From assembly GCA_947856675.1 (NCBI GenBank), contig CANUCM010000003.1, positions 1-17,777 on the forward strand: a stretch of DNA of 17,777 nucleotides, written 5' to 3'. The stretch comes from an uncultured Clostridia bacterium. GTDB lineage: Bacteria; Bacillota; Clostridia; Oscillospirales; Butyricicoccaceae. A program made the translations under genes and the position numbers. Under the pieces are notes generated by a model. It saw only the letters and a list, made by a program, of their open reading frames with translations, was not told the DNA's origin and did not search any database. Below, in pieces: positions 7,707-15,783 of this stretch (within the stretch, counting starts at the first letter, position 1; each line of letters starts with the position of its first letter).

Positions 7707-7739
7707 AAAAGCCGGAGCGGTTTTGCCGCTCCGGCTTTT
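7707..7739 (-). terminator. Intrinsic terminator of the foldase gene
   Basis: A perfect 10-bp stem (7711-7720 with 7726-7735, five-base loop) flanked by AAAA/TTTT. It lies ten bases past the stop codon of the minus-strand peptidyl-prolyl isomerase gene and separates it from the hydrogenase operon promoter. Confidence 0.9.
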
Positions 7740-7749
7740 GGTGGCATAT

Positions 7750-9315
7750 TCAGAGATTCATGGCGAACTCGTGGGTGGAAACGTCGTACTTTTCGGCCAG
7801 AGCGTCGTAGGTTTCCTGATATTTCTGGTCCAGCAAATCCGTGCGGGCCTGCGCTTCCCAGGCGGGAAGGCCGTCGCCGACAAAGTACATGATGTGATAG
7901 CCGTAGGAGGTTTCGACAATGGCGTTGTCGCCGGGCTTGCGCGCCGGGTCAAAGATCCAGTCGTTGAACTCTGTGACCATCTCTCCTTCGGTGACATTTT
8001 CGTAGATGCCGCCGGCGGCAGCATTGCTGTCCTTGGAGTATTCGCGGGCGAGCTCAGCAAAGCTTTCCTCGGTCTGATCGCCGTTTTTCCATTCTTCGTA
8101 CACCGTTTCGGCGAGGGCTTTCTGATCGGCGTTGGCCGTTTCGATGGCCGCCTTTTCCTCATCGGTGGCGTCTTCGGCGGCGGTTTCGGTGCCCAGCAGG
8201 ATGTGGCGCACGTCGACGGTCGGGGAAGCGTCGCGCTCACGCGAGAGGTAGTACATGACGGTGTAGCCGTTGTTTTCGTTGTCGATGACGGCGGTGTCGC
8301 CCTTTACGCGCGCGGCGTCTTTGTACCACTCGGCCAGCGGGCTGGTCGAGGAGGCGCTGCCGTTGGTGACCAGGGTGGCGTCGTCCTCTTCGTACTTCTC
8401 CTTGTCTTCCTCGGAGGCATACTCGCGTGCCAGCTCAATAAAGGACTGCTCATCCTCGATGCGGGACAGCATCTCGTTGGCCGTTTCCTCGGCGGCTTTG
8501 CGGTTGGCTTCCGTCTGGGCTTCGGCTTCTTCTTCGCTGGCGGGCGCGCCTTCGGCGGGTTCCTCGCCTTCGGCCGGCTCGGTGTAGGTCACGGTTTCAT
8601 AGGGGACGGTAAAATAGCGGTAGGAAACATCGTCGTAATCGTCCTTGTGCTCTTCGTAGAAGGCTTCGACTTCCGCGTCGTCGGCGGTCAGGCCTTCCTT
8701 GAGCTGGTTCTGGTACCCGAGGTAGGTGAAGCGCCGCTCAAGAATGCTTTCGAAGTCCGACAGCTTCATCTGGTTGCCGTACACAGCCTTGACAAACTCT
8801 TCAAGATCCATTTCGGCATCAGAGGCCGAGGTTTCAAACTGCTTGTGGTAAGCCTCATATTGAGCCTGGGCGTATTCGTCCGTGCTGTAGTCGTAACCGG
8901 AAGCGATGGCTTCGCTGTACAGCACATAGGCTTCGGTCAGCTGGGTCGTGACGGTGTCGCGGATATAGTCGGCCCAGGTGCGGTTTTCGTCATACATCTG
9001 CAATTCGATGTTGGAGGTATCGAGGCCGTACTGGCCGTAATAGTAAAGGACGTTGGACAGCGTGTCGTGGTAGTACATGTCAAACTCCAGCGCGCTGATT
9101 TTCTGGTCCCCGACGGTCATGGCAGTAAAGGCGCGGTGCACGGTGCCCGTTGTATAGGCAATACCCCAGGCTGCGCCGCCCACAATGGCCAGGCACAGAA
9201 CGACCAGAACGACACGGCCGGCTATTTTACCCACCTTTGGGTTTTTCTTTTTCTTCTGAGGCGCATTGAGAAGTTCATCCTCATGCTTGCGCCGGATTCT
9301 GTCTGCTTTTCCCAT
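7750..9315 (-). CDS. Membrane-anchored parvulin-type peptidyl-prolyl isomerase (PrsA-like foldase)
   Basis: A 521-residue extracytoplasmic foldase. A Lys/Arg-rich cytoplasmic start is followed by one hydrophobic segment (about residues 31-53) that has no lipobox Cys, so it is an anchored protein, unlike the lipoprotein PrsA of Bacillus. Next comes a SurA/PrsA-type N-terminal region rich in Tyr and acid residues, a first degenerate rotamase-like region (about 220-360, YRYFTVPYETV to GYTVMYYL) with an acidic Ala/Glu-rich insert, then a typical PPIC domain (about 367-481) starting VDVRHILLG and holding SFAELAREYSKD, AAGGIYE and GYHIMYFVG. The family helps fold secreted proteins between membrane and cell wall. 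The ATG at 9315 is chosen because GGAAGG lies seven bases upstream; more distal starts would run through the upstream inverted repeat. It is transcribed alone. Confidence 0.88.
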   Translation of the reverse strand: MGKADRIRRKHEDELLNAPQKKKKNPKVGKIAGRVVLVVLCLAIVGGAAWGIAYTTGTVHRAFTAMTVGDQKISALEFDMYYHDTLSNVLYYYGQYGLDTSNIELQMYDENRTWADYIRDTVTTQLTEAYVLYSEAIASGYDYSTDEYAQAQYEAYHKQFETSASDAEMDLEEFVKAVYGNQMKLSDFESILERRFTYLGYQNQLKEGLTADDAEVEAFYEEHKDDYDDVSYRYFTVPYETVTYTEPAEGEEPAEGAPASEEEAEAQTEANRKAAEETANEMLSRIEDEQSFIELAREYASEEDKEKYEEDDATLVTNGSASSTSPLAEWYKDAARVKGDTAVIDNENNGYTVMYYLSRERDASPTVDVRHILLGTETAAEDATDEEKAAIETANADQKALAETVYEEWKNGDQTEESFAELAREYSKDSNAAAGGIYENVTEGEMVTEFNDWIFDPARKPGDNAIVETSYGYHIMYFVGDGLPAWEAQARTDLLDQKYQETYDALAEKYDVSTHEFAMNL

Positions 9316-9342
9316 CTCTAAACCTTCCTTTGTTTTGTCAAG

Positions 9343-9374
9343 CTGCCCCTCATTGTACCCCAAAACAGGGGCAG
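9343..9374 (-). promoter_or_regulatory. Inverted repeat enclosing the candidate -10 of the foldase gene
   Basis: CTGCCCCT (9343-9350) and AGGGGCAG (9367-9374) form a perfect 8-bp inverted repeat with a 16-base spacer. The spacer holds, on the minus strand, TACAAT (9352-9357), a good -10 box for the foldase gene; no convincing -35 is seen. The arrangement suits a repressor operator or an RNA hairpin, but function is inferred only from symmetry and position. Confidence 0.4.
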
Positions 9375-9484
9375 TTGTGTTACGAACATGTAAATTATCA
9401 AATAAAGCGGGCAAAATGTCAACTCTTTTTTTGGAAGAAACAGGAGAACTTCCGGAAAAAAACATGGCAGGAGGCAAAAATGTC

Positions 9485-9513
9485 TTGCAATTTTTGCGCG
9501 GCTGTGGTAAACT
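9485..9513 (+). promoter_or_regulatory. Promoter of rpmE
   Basis: TTGCAA (9485-9490) and TAAACT (9508-9513) are separated by 17 bases, each a reasonable match to the sigma-A consensus, about 40 bases upstream of the rpmE ATG. The rest of the 238-base divergent intergenic region (9316-9553) holds the foldase inverted repeat and otherwise A/T-rich sequence with nothing else I recognise. Confidence 0.6.
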
Positions 9514-9553
9514 ATATCGCGAATGTAAGTCAGTGATGCGAGGTGAGAGAGCA

Positions 9554-9760
9554 ATGAAAGAGGGCATTCATCCCAAGTACAAGGTGACCACTGTCAAGTG
9601 CGCCTGCGGCAATGTCTTTGAGACGGGTTCCACCAAGGAGAACATCCGCGTGGAAATCTGCAGCAAATGCCACCCCTTCTTTACCGGTAAGCAGAAGCTG
9701 GTTGACACCGGCGGACGCGTGGACCGCTTCAAGAAGCGCTTCAATCTGGAGCAGAAATAA
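9554..9760 (+). CDS. rpmE: 50S ribosomal protein L31, zinc-binding form
   Basis: A 68-residue large-subunit ribosomal protein. It begins with the family signature MKEGIHPKY and carries the zinc-binding cysteines CAC (16, 18) and CSKC (36, 39), so it is the Cys-positive form, as opposed to the zinc-free paralogue made in zinc starvation. Length is normal for the family. The ATG at 9554 is preceded by GAGGTGAG at good spacing; an in-frame ATG 18 bases upstream is less likely because it would sit on the Shine-Dalgarno site. It has its own promoter and terminator. rpmE is often next to rho or prfA; here hflX follows. Confidence 0.97.
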   Translation: MKEGIHPKYKVTTVKCACGNVFETGSTKENIRVEICSKCHPFFTGKQKLVDTGGRVDRFKKRFNLEQK

Positions 9761-9767
9761 GACAAAG

Positions 9768-9793
9768 CGGCGCCCTTTTCGGGCGCCGTTTTT
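9768..9793 (+). terminator. Intrinsic terminator after rpmE
   Basis: A perfect 8-bp stem (9768-9775 with 9781-9788), five-base loop and a run of five T. It lies seven bases past the rpmE stop and 44 bases before hflX, where there is no room for a clear promoter, so partial read-through may feed hflX. Confidence 0.88.
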
Positions 9794-9812
9794 CAATCTT
9801 TTTACGGATGCG

Positions 9813-9831
9813 GCGGCAAAGCCGCGGAGGG
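9813..9831 (+). promoter_or_regulatory. Hairpin abutting the hflX Shine-Dalgarno site
   Basis: GCGGC (9813-9817), loop AAA, and GCCGC (9821-9825) form a small stable hairpin directly joined to the ribosome binding site GGAGGG (9826-9831). The binding site is six bases before a TTG codon at 9838, which decides the hflX start. Whether the hairpin limits translation is not known. Confidence 0.45.
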
Positions 9832-9837
9832 ATCGAT

Positions 9838-11136
9838 TTGATAGAAAAAAAGCAGAGCATACACGAACGCGCGCTGCTGGTCGGCGTGAGCTGCAGCGAG
9901 GCGGAAGGGTTTGTCAACTCGGACGACGAAACCATGGACGAGCTTCGGGAGCTTTTGGAAACAGCGGGCGGAGAGGCCGTTTTATCCGCTGTGCAGAACC
10001 GAAAAACGCCCGATCCCCGCACTTTTATCGGCGAGGGCAAGTGCCGGGAGCTTCGCGAGCTCATCAAGGGAAACGAAATAGAGCTTGTGGTGTTTGACAA
10101 CGAACTGGGGCCTTCGCAGACGCGCGCCCTGGAAAAGGAGCTGGACTGCCGGGTTATCGATCGCAGCGCGCTGATTTTGGACATTTTTGCTTCCCGCGCG
10201 CAGACGCGCGAAGGCAAATTGCAGGTGGAGCTTGCGCAGTACCAGTACCTGCTGCCTCGTCTTTCGGGCATGTGGGGCCACCTGGTGCGCCAGACGGCGG
10301 CGGGCGGGAGAAGCCCCATCGGTACGCGCGGCCCGGGCGAAACACAGCTGGAAACCGACCGCCGGCATGTTCGCCGCAAAATCCAGAAGCTGAAGGAAGA
10401 AACCGAAGGCGTGCGCCGTGTGCGGGCTGTGCAGCGGCGCGGCCGTGAAAAGGCGGCGGTCCCGCTGGTGTGTATCGTCGGCTATACCAACGCCGGAAAA
10501 TCCACGCTGCTCAACGCGCTGACCGGCGCGGGCGTGCATGCGCAGGGGCGGTTGTTTGACACGCTGGACCCGACGACAAAAAGCCTTGTGACGCCCGACG
10601 GCACACAGGTTCTGGTGTCGGACACCGTGGGCTTTATCCGCAATCTGCCGCACCATCTGGTCAACGCGTTTCACGCCACGCTGGAGGAGGTCAGCTATGC
10701 CGACATGCTGGTGCATGTCATTGATGTCAGCAGTCCGTCGTGGCAGCAGCACGCCGGGGTGGTTGAAAAGCTGATTGACGAGCTGGGCGCGGGCGCCGTC
10801 CCGTGCATTACGGTATTTAATAAGGTGGATCTTGTGCCTGACGGGGACTTGCCCCGGCGCGCGGGCAGCGTGTACTGCTCGGCACTGACGGGCCGGGGGC
10901 TGGATGCGCTGATGCAGAGTATGGTGTCGGCGCTTTCGGCGCAGCGCAGGCGGGTTTCCTTTGTGCTGCCTTACTCCGACGCCGCTGTGCTCGATGAGCT
11001 GTACCGGCAAGCCAGCGTCAAGCGGGCGGAATACGGGGAGCACGGCATTGATGTGGAAGTCGTAGCCGATGCGCGGGTTCTGGGGCGTCTCCGGCGCTAC
11101 CTGCCGCAGGAGGAGGCTTCGGATGAAACCGTATAA
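9838..11136 (+). CDS. hflX: GTPase HflX (ribosome-associated)
   Basis: A 432-residue GTPase that binds the 50S subunit and splits stalled or stress-damaged ribosomes. The N-terminal HflX domain begins with ERALLVGVS and includes the conserved GEGKCRELRELI and FDNELGPSQTRALE segments and the glycine-rich GRSPIGTRGPGETQLE linker. The G domain has GYTNAGKST (215-223, P-loop), DTVGF (262-266) and NKVD (328-331). The TTG start at 9838 has GGAGGG six bases upstream and gives a normal N-terminus; an ATG at 9808 adds ten unconserved residues without a good ribosome site. The gene overlaps the next one by 14 bases, so the two are co-transcribed. No promoter is obvious between the rpmE terminator and the start. 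Confidence 0.95.
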   Translation: MIEKKQSIHERALLVGVSCSEAEGFVNSDDETMDELRELLETAGGEAVLSAVQNRKTPDPRTFIGEGKCRELRELIKGNEIELVVFDNELGPSQTRALEKELDCRVIDRSALILDIFASRAQTREGKLQVELAQYQYLLPRLSGMWGHLVRQTAAGGRSPIGTRGPGETQLETDRRHVRRKIQKLKEETEGVRRVRAVQRRGREKAAVPLVCIVGYTNAGKSTLLNALTGAGVHAQGRLFDTLDPTTKSLVTPDGTQVLVSDTVGFIRNLPHHLVNAFHATLEEVSYADMLVHVIDVSSPSWQQHAGVVEKLIDELGAGAVPCITVFNKVDLVPDGDLPRRAGSVYCSALTGRGLDALMQSMVSALSAQRRRVSFVLPYSDAAVLDELYRQASVKRAEYGEHGIDVEVVADARVLGRLRRYLPQEEASDETV

Positions 11137-11749
11137 AGTACCTGCGGGCGAAAGCGAGATTGAGCTGATTGAGAAGAAATCGCGGTTTATCAGCCGCATC
11201 TGCCCTGTTGAAACCGCGCAGCAGGCGCAGGAAATTCTGCAGGCCGTAAAAAAGCAGTACTGGGACGCAAGCCACAACGTTTATGCTTATGTGCTGGAAA
11301 ACGGGGTCATGCGTATGAGCGACGACGGCGAGCCGCAGGGAACGGCGGGCATGCCGACGCTCGAGGTGCTGAAAAAAGAGGAAGTTAAAAACGTCCTGTG
11401 CGTGACAACGCGGTACTTCGGCGGAACGCTGCTGGGTGCAGGCGGGCTGACGCGGACGTACGGGAAGGCCTGCAAGCAGGCTCTGGACGCCGCGGGCCTT
11501 GCCGTGATGCAGCCCTTTGACGTTTTTGAGCTGGATTGCCCGTATGCGCTGCTTGAAACCGTTCGGCGTCTGTATGATGCGTTTGAGGCGGCAGAGGAGC
11601 AGGCGGCGTACGGGGCGTCGGTTGTCCTCACGGTGTGCCTTCCGGCGGAAAACGGCGGGCCTTTCTGTGACAAGCTGGTTGATCGGACAAACGGCGCCGT
11701 TCGCCCGCAAAAGAAAGAAGGCAAGCTGCTTGCAAAAAAACTTGGCTGA
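11123..11749 (+). CDS. yigZ: YigZ/IMPACT family protein (UPF0029)
   Basis: A 208-residue cytoplasmic protein with the IMPACT family N-terminal domain: ASHNVYAYVLE, SDDGEPQGTAGMP and TRYFGGTLLGAGGLTRTYG are diagnostic. The C-terminal part is the weaker UPF0029 ferredoxin-like domain. Bacterial members have no settled function; eukaryotic IMPACT binds GCN1 and dampens stress kinase signalling, and the ribosome-rescue neighbour hflX makes a translation link attractive but unproven. The ATG lies inside the end of hflX, with AGGAGGAGG nearby upstream, so expression is probably coupled. Length is typical. Confidence 0.93.
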   Translation: MKPYKVPAGESEIELIEKKSRFISRICPVETAQQAQEILQAVKKQYWDASHNVYAYVLENGVMRMSDDGEPQGTAGMPTLEVLKKEEVKNVLCVTTRYFGGTLLGAGGLTRTYGKACKQALDAAGLAVMQPFDVFELDCPYALLETVRRLYDAFEAAEEQAAYGASVVLTVCLPAENGGPFCDKLVDRTNGAVRPQKKEGKLLAKKLG

Positions 11750-11782
11750 AAAAGAGGAAAAAGGGCACGGTACGCGTATATA

Positions 11783-11788
11783 TATAAT
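11783..11788 (+). promoter_or_regulatory. Candidate -10 box before dgt
   Basis: A perfect TATAAT lies in an alternating A/T stretch 28 bases before the dgt ATG. No convincing -35 is found at 16-18 bases, and no terminator separates yigZ from dgt, so this may be an extra internal start or chance. Confidence 0.35.
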
Positions 11789-11816
11789 GTAGAGATCCGA
11801 TGTGGGAGGAATGCGT

Positions 11817-12824
11817 ATGACCATTCGGGAAACGCTGGAGCAGGCAGAGTGCCAAATGCTGTCGCCGCGCGCTGCGCTTTCACAGCGTTCGCGGGGGCGG
11901 GAACATCCGGACGACGAGTGTCAGGTGCGAACCTGCTACATGCGCGATCGCGACCGGATTATTCACAGCAAGGCGTTTCGGCGCCTGAAGCATAAAACGC
12001 AGGTGTTTATTTCGCCGGAGGGCGATCATTACCGCACGCGCCTGACCCATACGCTGGAAGTGTCGCAGATTGGCCGGACCATTGCGCGCGGGCTGCGGCT
12101 CAACGAAGATTTGGTCGAAGCCATTGCCCTGGGCCACGATCTGGGGCACACGCCCTTCGGCCATGCCGGGGAGAAGGCGCTGGACAGCGTGTCGGACTGC
12201 GGGTTCCGTCACAACGAGCAAAGCCTGCGCATTGCGCGGCAGCTGGAAAAGGGCGGCAGGGGCCTGAATCTGACCTATGAGGTGCTTGACGGCATTGTGT
12301 GCCATACAAGCGGCGGCAAGACGGCCGATACGCTGGAAGGGCAGATTGTGCATTACTCCGACCGCATCGCCTACATCAATCACGACATTGACGACGCGCT
12401 GCGCGGCGGCATTTTGCGACAGGAGGACATCCCTTCCGATTTAAGCGCCCTTTTGGGGTGCTCGCACAGCGCGCGAATCAATTCATTGGTGCTGTCGGCC
12501 ATCCGCTTTGGCACGCAGACGGGGGAGATAGGCCTTGAGCCCGAATACGCCGATGCCATGGAAAAACTGTGGCAGTTTATGTTTCAGGCCGTGTACAAAA
12601 ATCCTGTCGCCAAGGGCGAAGAGAGCAAGGGCATGGACATTCTGAAGCGTCTGTACGAGCATTTTTATAAAAACCCCGGCCAAATGCCGGAGGAATACCA
12701 AAACACGGCTTGTCGCGACGGCCTGTCGCGCGCGGTGTGCGATTACATTGCCGGCATGACCGACCGTTTTGCCGTGGCGCGGTTTGAGGATTTGTTTATC
12801 CCCAAGTTCTGGAGCAAGATGTGA
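11817..12824 (+). CDS. dgt: dGTP triphosphohydrolase-like HD protein
   Basis: A 335-residue HD-domain protein predicted to split dNTPs into deoxynucleoside and triphosphate. The metal-binding residues are visible: His78 (THTLEV), His107-Asp108 (LGHDLGHTPFGHAGE) and Asp182 (YSDRIAYINHD). The N-terminal RTCYMRDRDRIIHSKAFRRL...KTQVF segment is typical of the Dgt family's shorter, Firmicutes-type branch. The ATG at 11817 is chosen because GGAGG lies seven bases upstream; the ATG at 11811 would be almost on top of it. It precedes dnaG by 33 bases, an order often seen in clostridia, fitting a link between nucleotide pools and replication. Confidence 0.93.
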   Translation: MTIRETLEQAECQMLSPRAALSQRSRGREHPDDECQVRTCYMRDRDRIIHSKAFRRLKHKTQVFISPEGDHYRTRLTHTLEVSQIGRTIARGLRLNEDLVEAIALGHDLGHTPFGHAGEKALDSVSDCGFRHNEQSLRIARQLEKGGRGLNLTYEVLDGIVCHTSGGKTADTLEGQIVHYSDRIAYINHDIDDALRGGILRQEDIPSDLSALLGCSHSARINSLVLSAIRFGTQTGEIGLEPEYADAMEKLWQFMFQAVYKNPVAKGEESKGMDILKRLYEHFYKNPGQMPEEYQNTACRDGLSRAVCDYIAGMTDRFAVARFEDLFIPKFWSKM

Positions 12825-12857
12825 TGTCCCGCTGCGGCGGAGAAGGGAGGGAAGAGC

Positions 12858-14597
12858 ATGGCACTGCCGGACAGCTTTCTGGACGAGCTGGTCGCCCGGA
12901 GCGATATCGTGGAAATTGTGCGCAGGTATGTGCCGCTCAAAAAACAGGGCAGCAATTATTTTGGCCTGTGCCCGTTCCACAATGAAAAATCCCCGTCCTT
13001 TTCCGTGTCGCCCGACAAACAGATCTTTCATTGCTTTGGCTGCGGTGAGGGCGGCGGAGTTATTCAGTTTGTCATGAAAATCGAAAATCTCCCCTTTATC
13101 GAGGCGGTGCGGCTGCTGGCCGATGCGGCAGGGATGCAGATGCCTTCGGAGCGGGAGCAGAGCGACGAGCAAAGGCGCCTGAGGGAGCGGCTTTTGGCGG
13201 TCAACCGTGATGCGGCGCGCTGGTTCCACAGCCTTTTGAACCAGCCGCAGGGGCAGGCGGCGCAGCAATATTTTTCCGGCCGCGGCCTGAGCAGAAAAAC
13301 CGTGACGGCGTTTGGGCTGGGGTATTCGGAGGACTCGTGGGATGGTCTTTTGCGCCACCTGACAGGGCTTGGCTACCGCCCGGATGAAATCGAAAAGGCC
13401 GGACTGGCCGTGCGCGGCGCAAAGGGCGGGCTGTACGATCGATTCCGCGGCCGGGTGATGTTCCCCATCATTGACGTGCGCGGTGATGTGGTGGGCTTTG
13501 GCGGGCGCGTGCTCGACGACAGCAAGCCCAAGTACTTAAACTCGCCCGACACGCCGGTGTTTCATAAAAACCGCAACCTGTTTGCACTCAATATGGCCAA
13601 AAAAAGCAAACTGGGCAAGCTGATACTGGCGGAGGGATATATGGACGTCATCGCCCTGCATCAGGCAGGGTTTGACTGTGCGGTGGCGTCGCTCGGAACG
13701 GCGCTTACCGAAGAGCAGGCCAAACTGATGACGAGGTATACTTCAGAGGTTGTGATATGCTATGATTCCGACGGCGCCGGGCAGAAAGCGGCGCAGCGCG
13801 CCATTGACATACTCAACCGGGCCGGGCTTTCCGTGCGCGTCATGCGCGTGCCGGGCGCCAAGGATCCCGATGAGTACATCCGTGAAAACGGAAGCGAGGC
13901 CTTTGCGCTGCTGCTGAAAAAGCCGCAGACCGACGGCGAATACCGGATTGCGCAGCTCGCAGCGCGCCATGATTTGCAAAGAGATGATGAACGCGCGGCA
14001 TTTTTGAAAGAAACCGTCAAACTGCTGGCCGGCATGCCCAACCGGATTGACCGCGAAATTTATGCCCGTTCGGCAGCCAGGCAGGCGGGGATTTCTGAAA
14101 ACGCCGTGCTGGCTGAGGTCGAAAGAGCCATTGCTTCCGGGTACAGGCGCCGGAAAAAGGACGAGGAAAAAAAGGCGCTGCAGCCGCTTCGCAACGCGCA
14201 GCCAAAGGACCGCGAGCTGCGTTACAGCAATCCGCGCTCGGCGCTGTGCGAGGAAAAACTGCTGGCACTTGTGCTGCAGGATCAGGAGTTTTTGGACAAA
14301 GCACGCCAAAAATTGAAACCGGAGGCGTTTTCTTCGGATTTTCTGGCAAAAATATATCAAAAAGCCGTGGAGCGGCGGGAGCAGGGGCTTGAACTCTCCG
14401 CGGCGGCGTGTATGGCCGGGCTGCCGGAAAACGAGGTGCGCCACCTGTCGGGTGTCCTCGCGGAAACGGTGCGTTCGCGCGAGCCGGAAAAGGAAATGGA
14501 CGATTATATAAAAACCATATTGCTGGAAGCACAAAAGAGAAATGCGCAGAGCGACGAAGAACTGCTGCGCTGCGCCGCCGAGGCGGCACGCAAATGA
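12858..14597 (+). CDS. dnaG: DNA primase
   Basis: A 579-residue primase that makes RNA primers for the replication fork. The N-terminal CHC2 zinc domain has Cys38, His41, Cys59 and Cys62 (LCPFHNEKSPSF; FHCFGCGEGG). The catalytic core follows with the RNAP-like basic segment (FRGRVMFPIIDVRGDVVGFGG is the conserved region, about 196-216) and the TOPRIM domain with Glu259 (LAEGYMD) and Asp303/Asp305 (YDSDGAG). The C-terminal third is the helicase-binding part, less conserved, ending in a DnaB-binding helical bundle. Length is normal. GGAGAAGGGAGGG precedes the ATG. It lies between dgt and rpoD, the conserved macromolecular synthesis order. Confidence 0.97.
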   Translation: MALPDSFLDELVARSDIVEIVRRYVPLKKQGSNYFGLCPFHNEKSPSFSVSPDKQIFHCFGCGEGGGVIQFVMKIENLPFIEAVRLLADAAGMQMPSEREQSDEQRRLRERLLAVNRDAARWFHSLLNQPQGQAAQQYFSGRGLSRKTVTAFGLGYSEDSWDGLLRHLTGLGYRPDEIEKAGLAVRGAKGGLYDRFRGRVMFPIIDVRGDVVGFGGRVLDDSKPKYLNSPDTPVFHKNRNLFALNMAKKSKLGKLILAEGYMDVIALHQAGFDCAVASLGTALTEEQAKLMTRYTSEVVICYDSDGAGQKAAQRAIDILNRAGLSVRVMRVPGAKDPDEYIRENGSEAFALLLKKPQTDGEYRIAQLAARHDLQRDDERAAFLKETVKLLAGMPNRIDREIYARSAARQAGISENAVLAEVERAIASGYRRRKKDEEKKALQPLRNAQPKDRELRYSNPRSALCEEKLLALVLQDQEFLDKARQKLKPEAFSSDFLAKIYQKAVERREQGLELSAAACMAGLPENEVRHLSGVLAETVRSREPEKEMDDYIKTILLEAQKRNAQSDEELLRCAAEAARK

Positions 14598-14610
14598 GGG
14601 AGGATAAAGT

Positions 14611-15738
14611 ATGGCAGAAATGGAAAACGCAAAAAATCTGCTGCACGATTTGCTGGAGCACGGAAAGAAAAACGGAAAGCTGAGCATGAAGGAGATCACG
14701 CACGTCTTTGATGAGATGGAGCTGGATCCCGAACAGCAGGACCGCTTTTTTGAAGCACTGGAAAAGGCCGGCATTGACATTGCGGTGGAAGAAGAAGATT
14801 TTCTGCTGGCAGGGCAGCCCCTCGATGATGTCGACGGGGATTTCCCGGGAAATGTGGAAGAAATCCCGGAGGAAGAGCTGGTCGACACCTCGGCGCTGGC
14901 CGAAGGCCTTGCGATCGACGATCCTGTACGCATGTACCTGAAAGAGATAGGAAAGGTCGATCTGCTGTCGCCCGACGAGGAAATTGAACTGGCCAAGCGC
15001 ATGCTGGACGGCGATGAAGCGGCCAAAAAGCGTCTGGCGGAGGCAAACCTGCGCCTTGTCGTGTCCATTGCCAAACGGTACGTCGGCCGCGGAATGCTGT
15101 TTCTGGATTTGATTCAGGAGGGCAATTTGGGCCTTATCAAGGCGGTGGAGAAGTTTGACTACACCAAAGGCTATAAGTTTTCCACCTATGCGACCTGGTG
15201 GATCCGTCAGGCCATCACCCGCGCCATAGCCGATCAGGCGCGCACCATCCGTATCCCGGTGCACATGGTGGAAACCATCAACAAGGTGATCCGCGTGTCC
15301 CGTCAGCTGCTGCAGGAGCTGGGGCACGATCCCAGCCCCGAGGAGATTGCCGCGGAAATGGGCATGCCGGTACAGAAAGTGCGCGAAATCCTCAAAATCG
15401 CGCAGGAGCCGGTGTCGCTGGAAACGCCTATCGGCGAAGAGGAGGACAGCCACCTCGGAGACTTTATCCCCGATGACGACGCACCCGAACCGGCCGAGGT
15501 GGCCTCGTTTACGCTGCTGAAGGAACAGCTGGTCGACGTTTTGAAAACGCTGACGCCGCGTGAGGAAAAAGTGCTGCGGCTGCGCTTCGGCATCGAGGAC
15601 GGCCGCACCCGCACCCTGGAGGAGGTGGGCAAGGAGTTCAACGTCACCCGGGAGCGCATCCGCCAGATCGAGGCCAAGGCCCTGAGAAAGCTGCGTCATC
15701 CGTCCCGGAGCAAGAAGCTCAAGGACTTCCTGAACTGA
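14611..15738 (+). CDS. rpoD: Primary sigma factor RpoD/SigA
   Basis: A 375-residue housekeeping sigma factor that directs RNA polymerase to -10/-35 promoters. A short acidic region 1.1-like start is followed by region 1.2 (about 92-115, DDPVRMYLKEIGK), region 2 (RLVVSIAKRYVGRG, core binding; YKFSTYATWWIRQAITRAI, -10 recognition), region 3 and region 4 with the helix-turn-helix VTRERIRQIEAKALRKL near residues 345-361. GGGAGG precedes the ATG; the gap from dnaG is 13 bases. Synonymous codon choice changes within region 4: before about 15590 Glu and Lys codons are mixed, after it all Glu are GAG and all Lys AAG, matching the downstream genes and not the upstream ones. The protein itself is intact. 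Confidence 0.97.
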   Translation: MAEMENAKNLLHDLLEHGKKNGKLSMKEITHVFDEMELDPEQQDRFFEALEKAGIDIAVEEEDFLLAGQPLDDVDGDFPGNVEEIPEEELVDTSALAEGLAIDDPVRMYLKEIGKVDLLSPDEEIELAKRMLDGDEAAKKRLAEANLRLVVSIAKRYVGRGMLFLDLIQEGNLGLIKAVEKFDYTKGYKFSTYATWWIRQAITRAIADQARTIRIPVHMVETINKVIRVSRQLLQELGHDPSPEEIAAEMGMPVQKVREILKIAQEPVSLETPIGEEEDSHLGDFIPDDDAPEPAEVASFTLLKEQLVDVLKTLTPREEKVLRLRFGIEDGRTRTLEEVGKEFNVTRERIRQIEAKALRKLRHPSRSKKLKDFLN

Positions 15739-15748
15739 CCTGAACGCA

Positions 15749-15783
15749 AGGGACGCCGCCCGGCACCGGGCGGCGTCCCTTTT
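15749..15783 (+). terminator. Strong intrinsic terminator after rpoD
   Basis: A 14-bp perfect GC-rich stem (15749-15762 with 15767-15780) closed by a four-base GCAC loop and followed by a short T run. It ends the hflX-to-rpoD block. Confidence 0.92.

Noticed and set aside
7723..9321. A 532-codon open frame on the + strand opposite the foldase gene
   Set aside because: Same type of Gly/Val/Phe-rich antisense translation; the minus strand has a good start, ribosome site, membrane segment and PPIC domain.
9336..9341. Perfect TTGACA on the minus strand just upstream of the foldase start
   Set aside because: A -10 box 17 bases further would fall on the start codon, so it cannot serve this gene as a normal promoter.
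9982..11277. A 431-codon minus-strand frame opposite hflX and yigZ
   Set aside because: No recognisable domain, and both + strand genes are certain.
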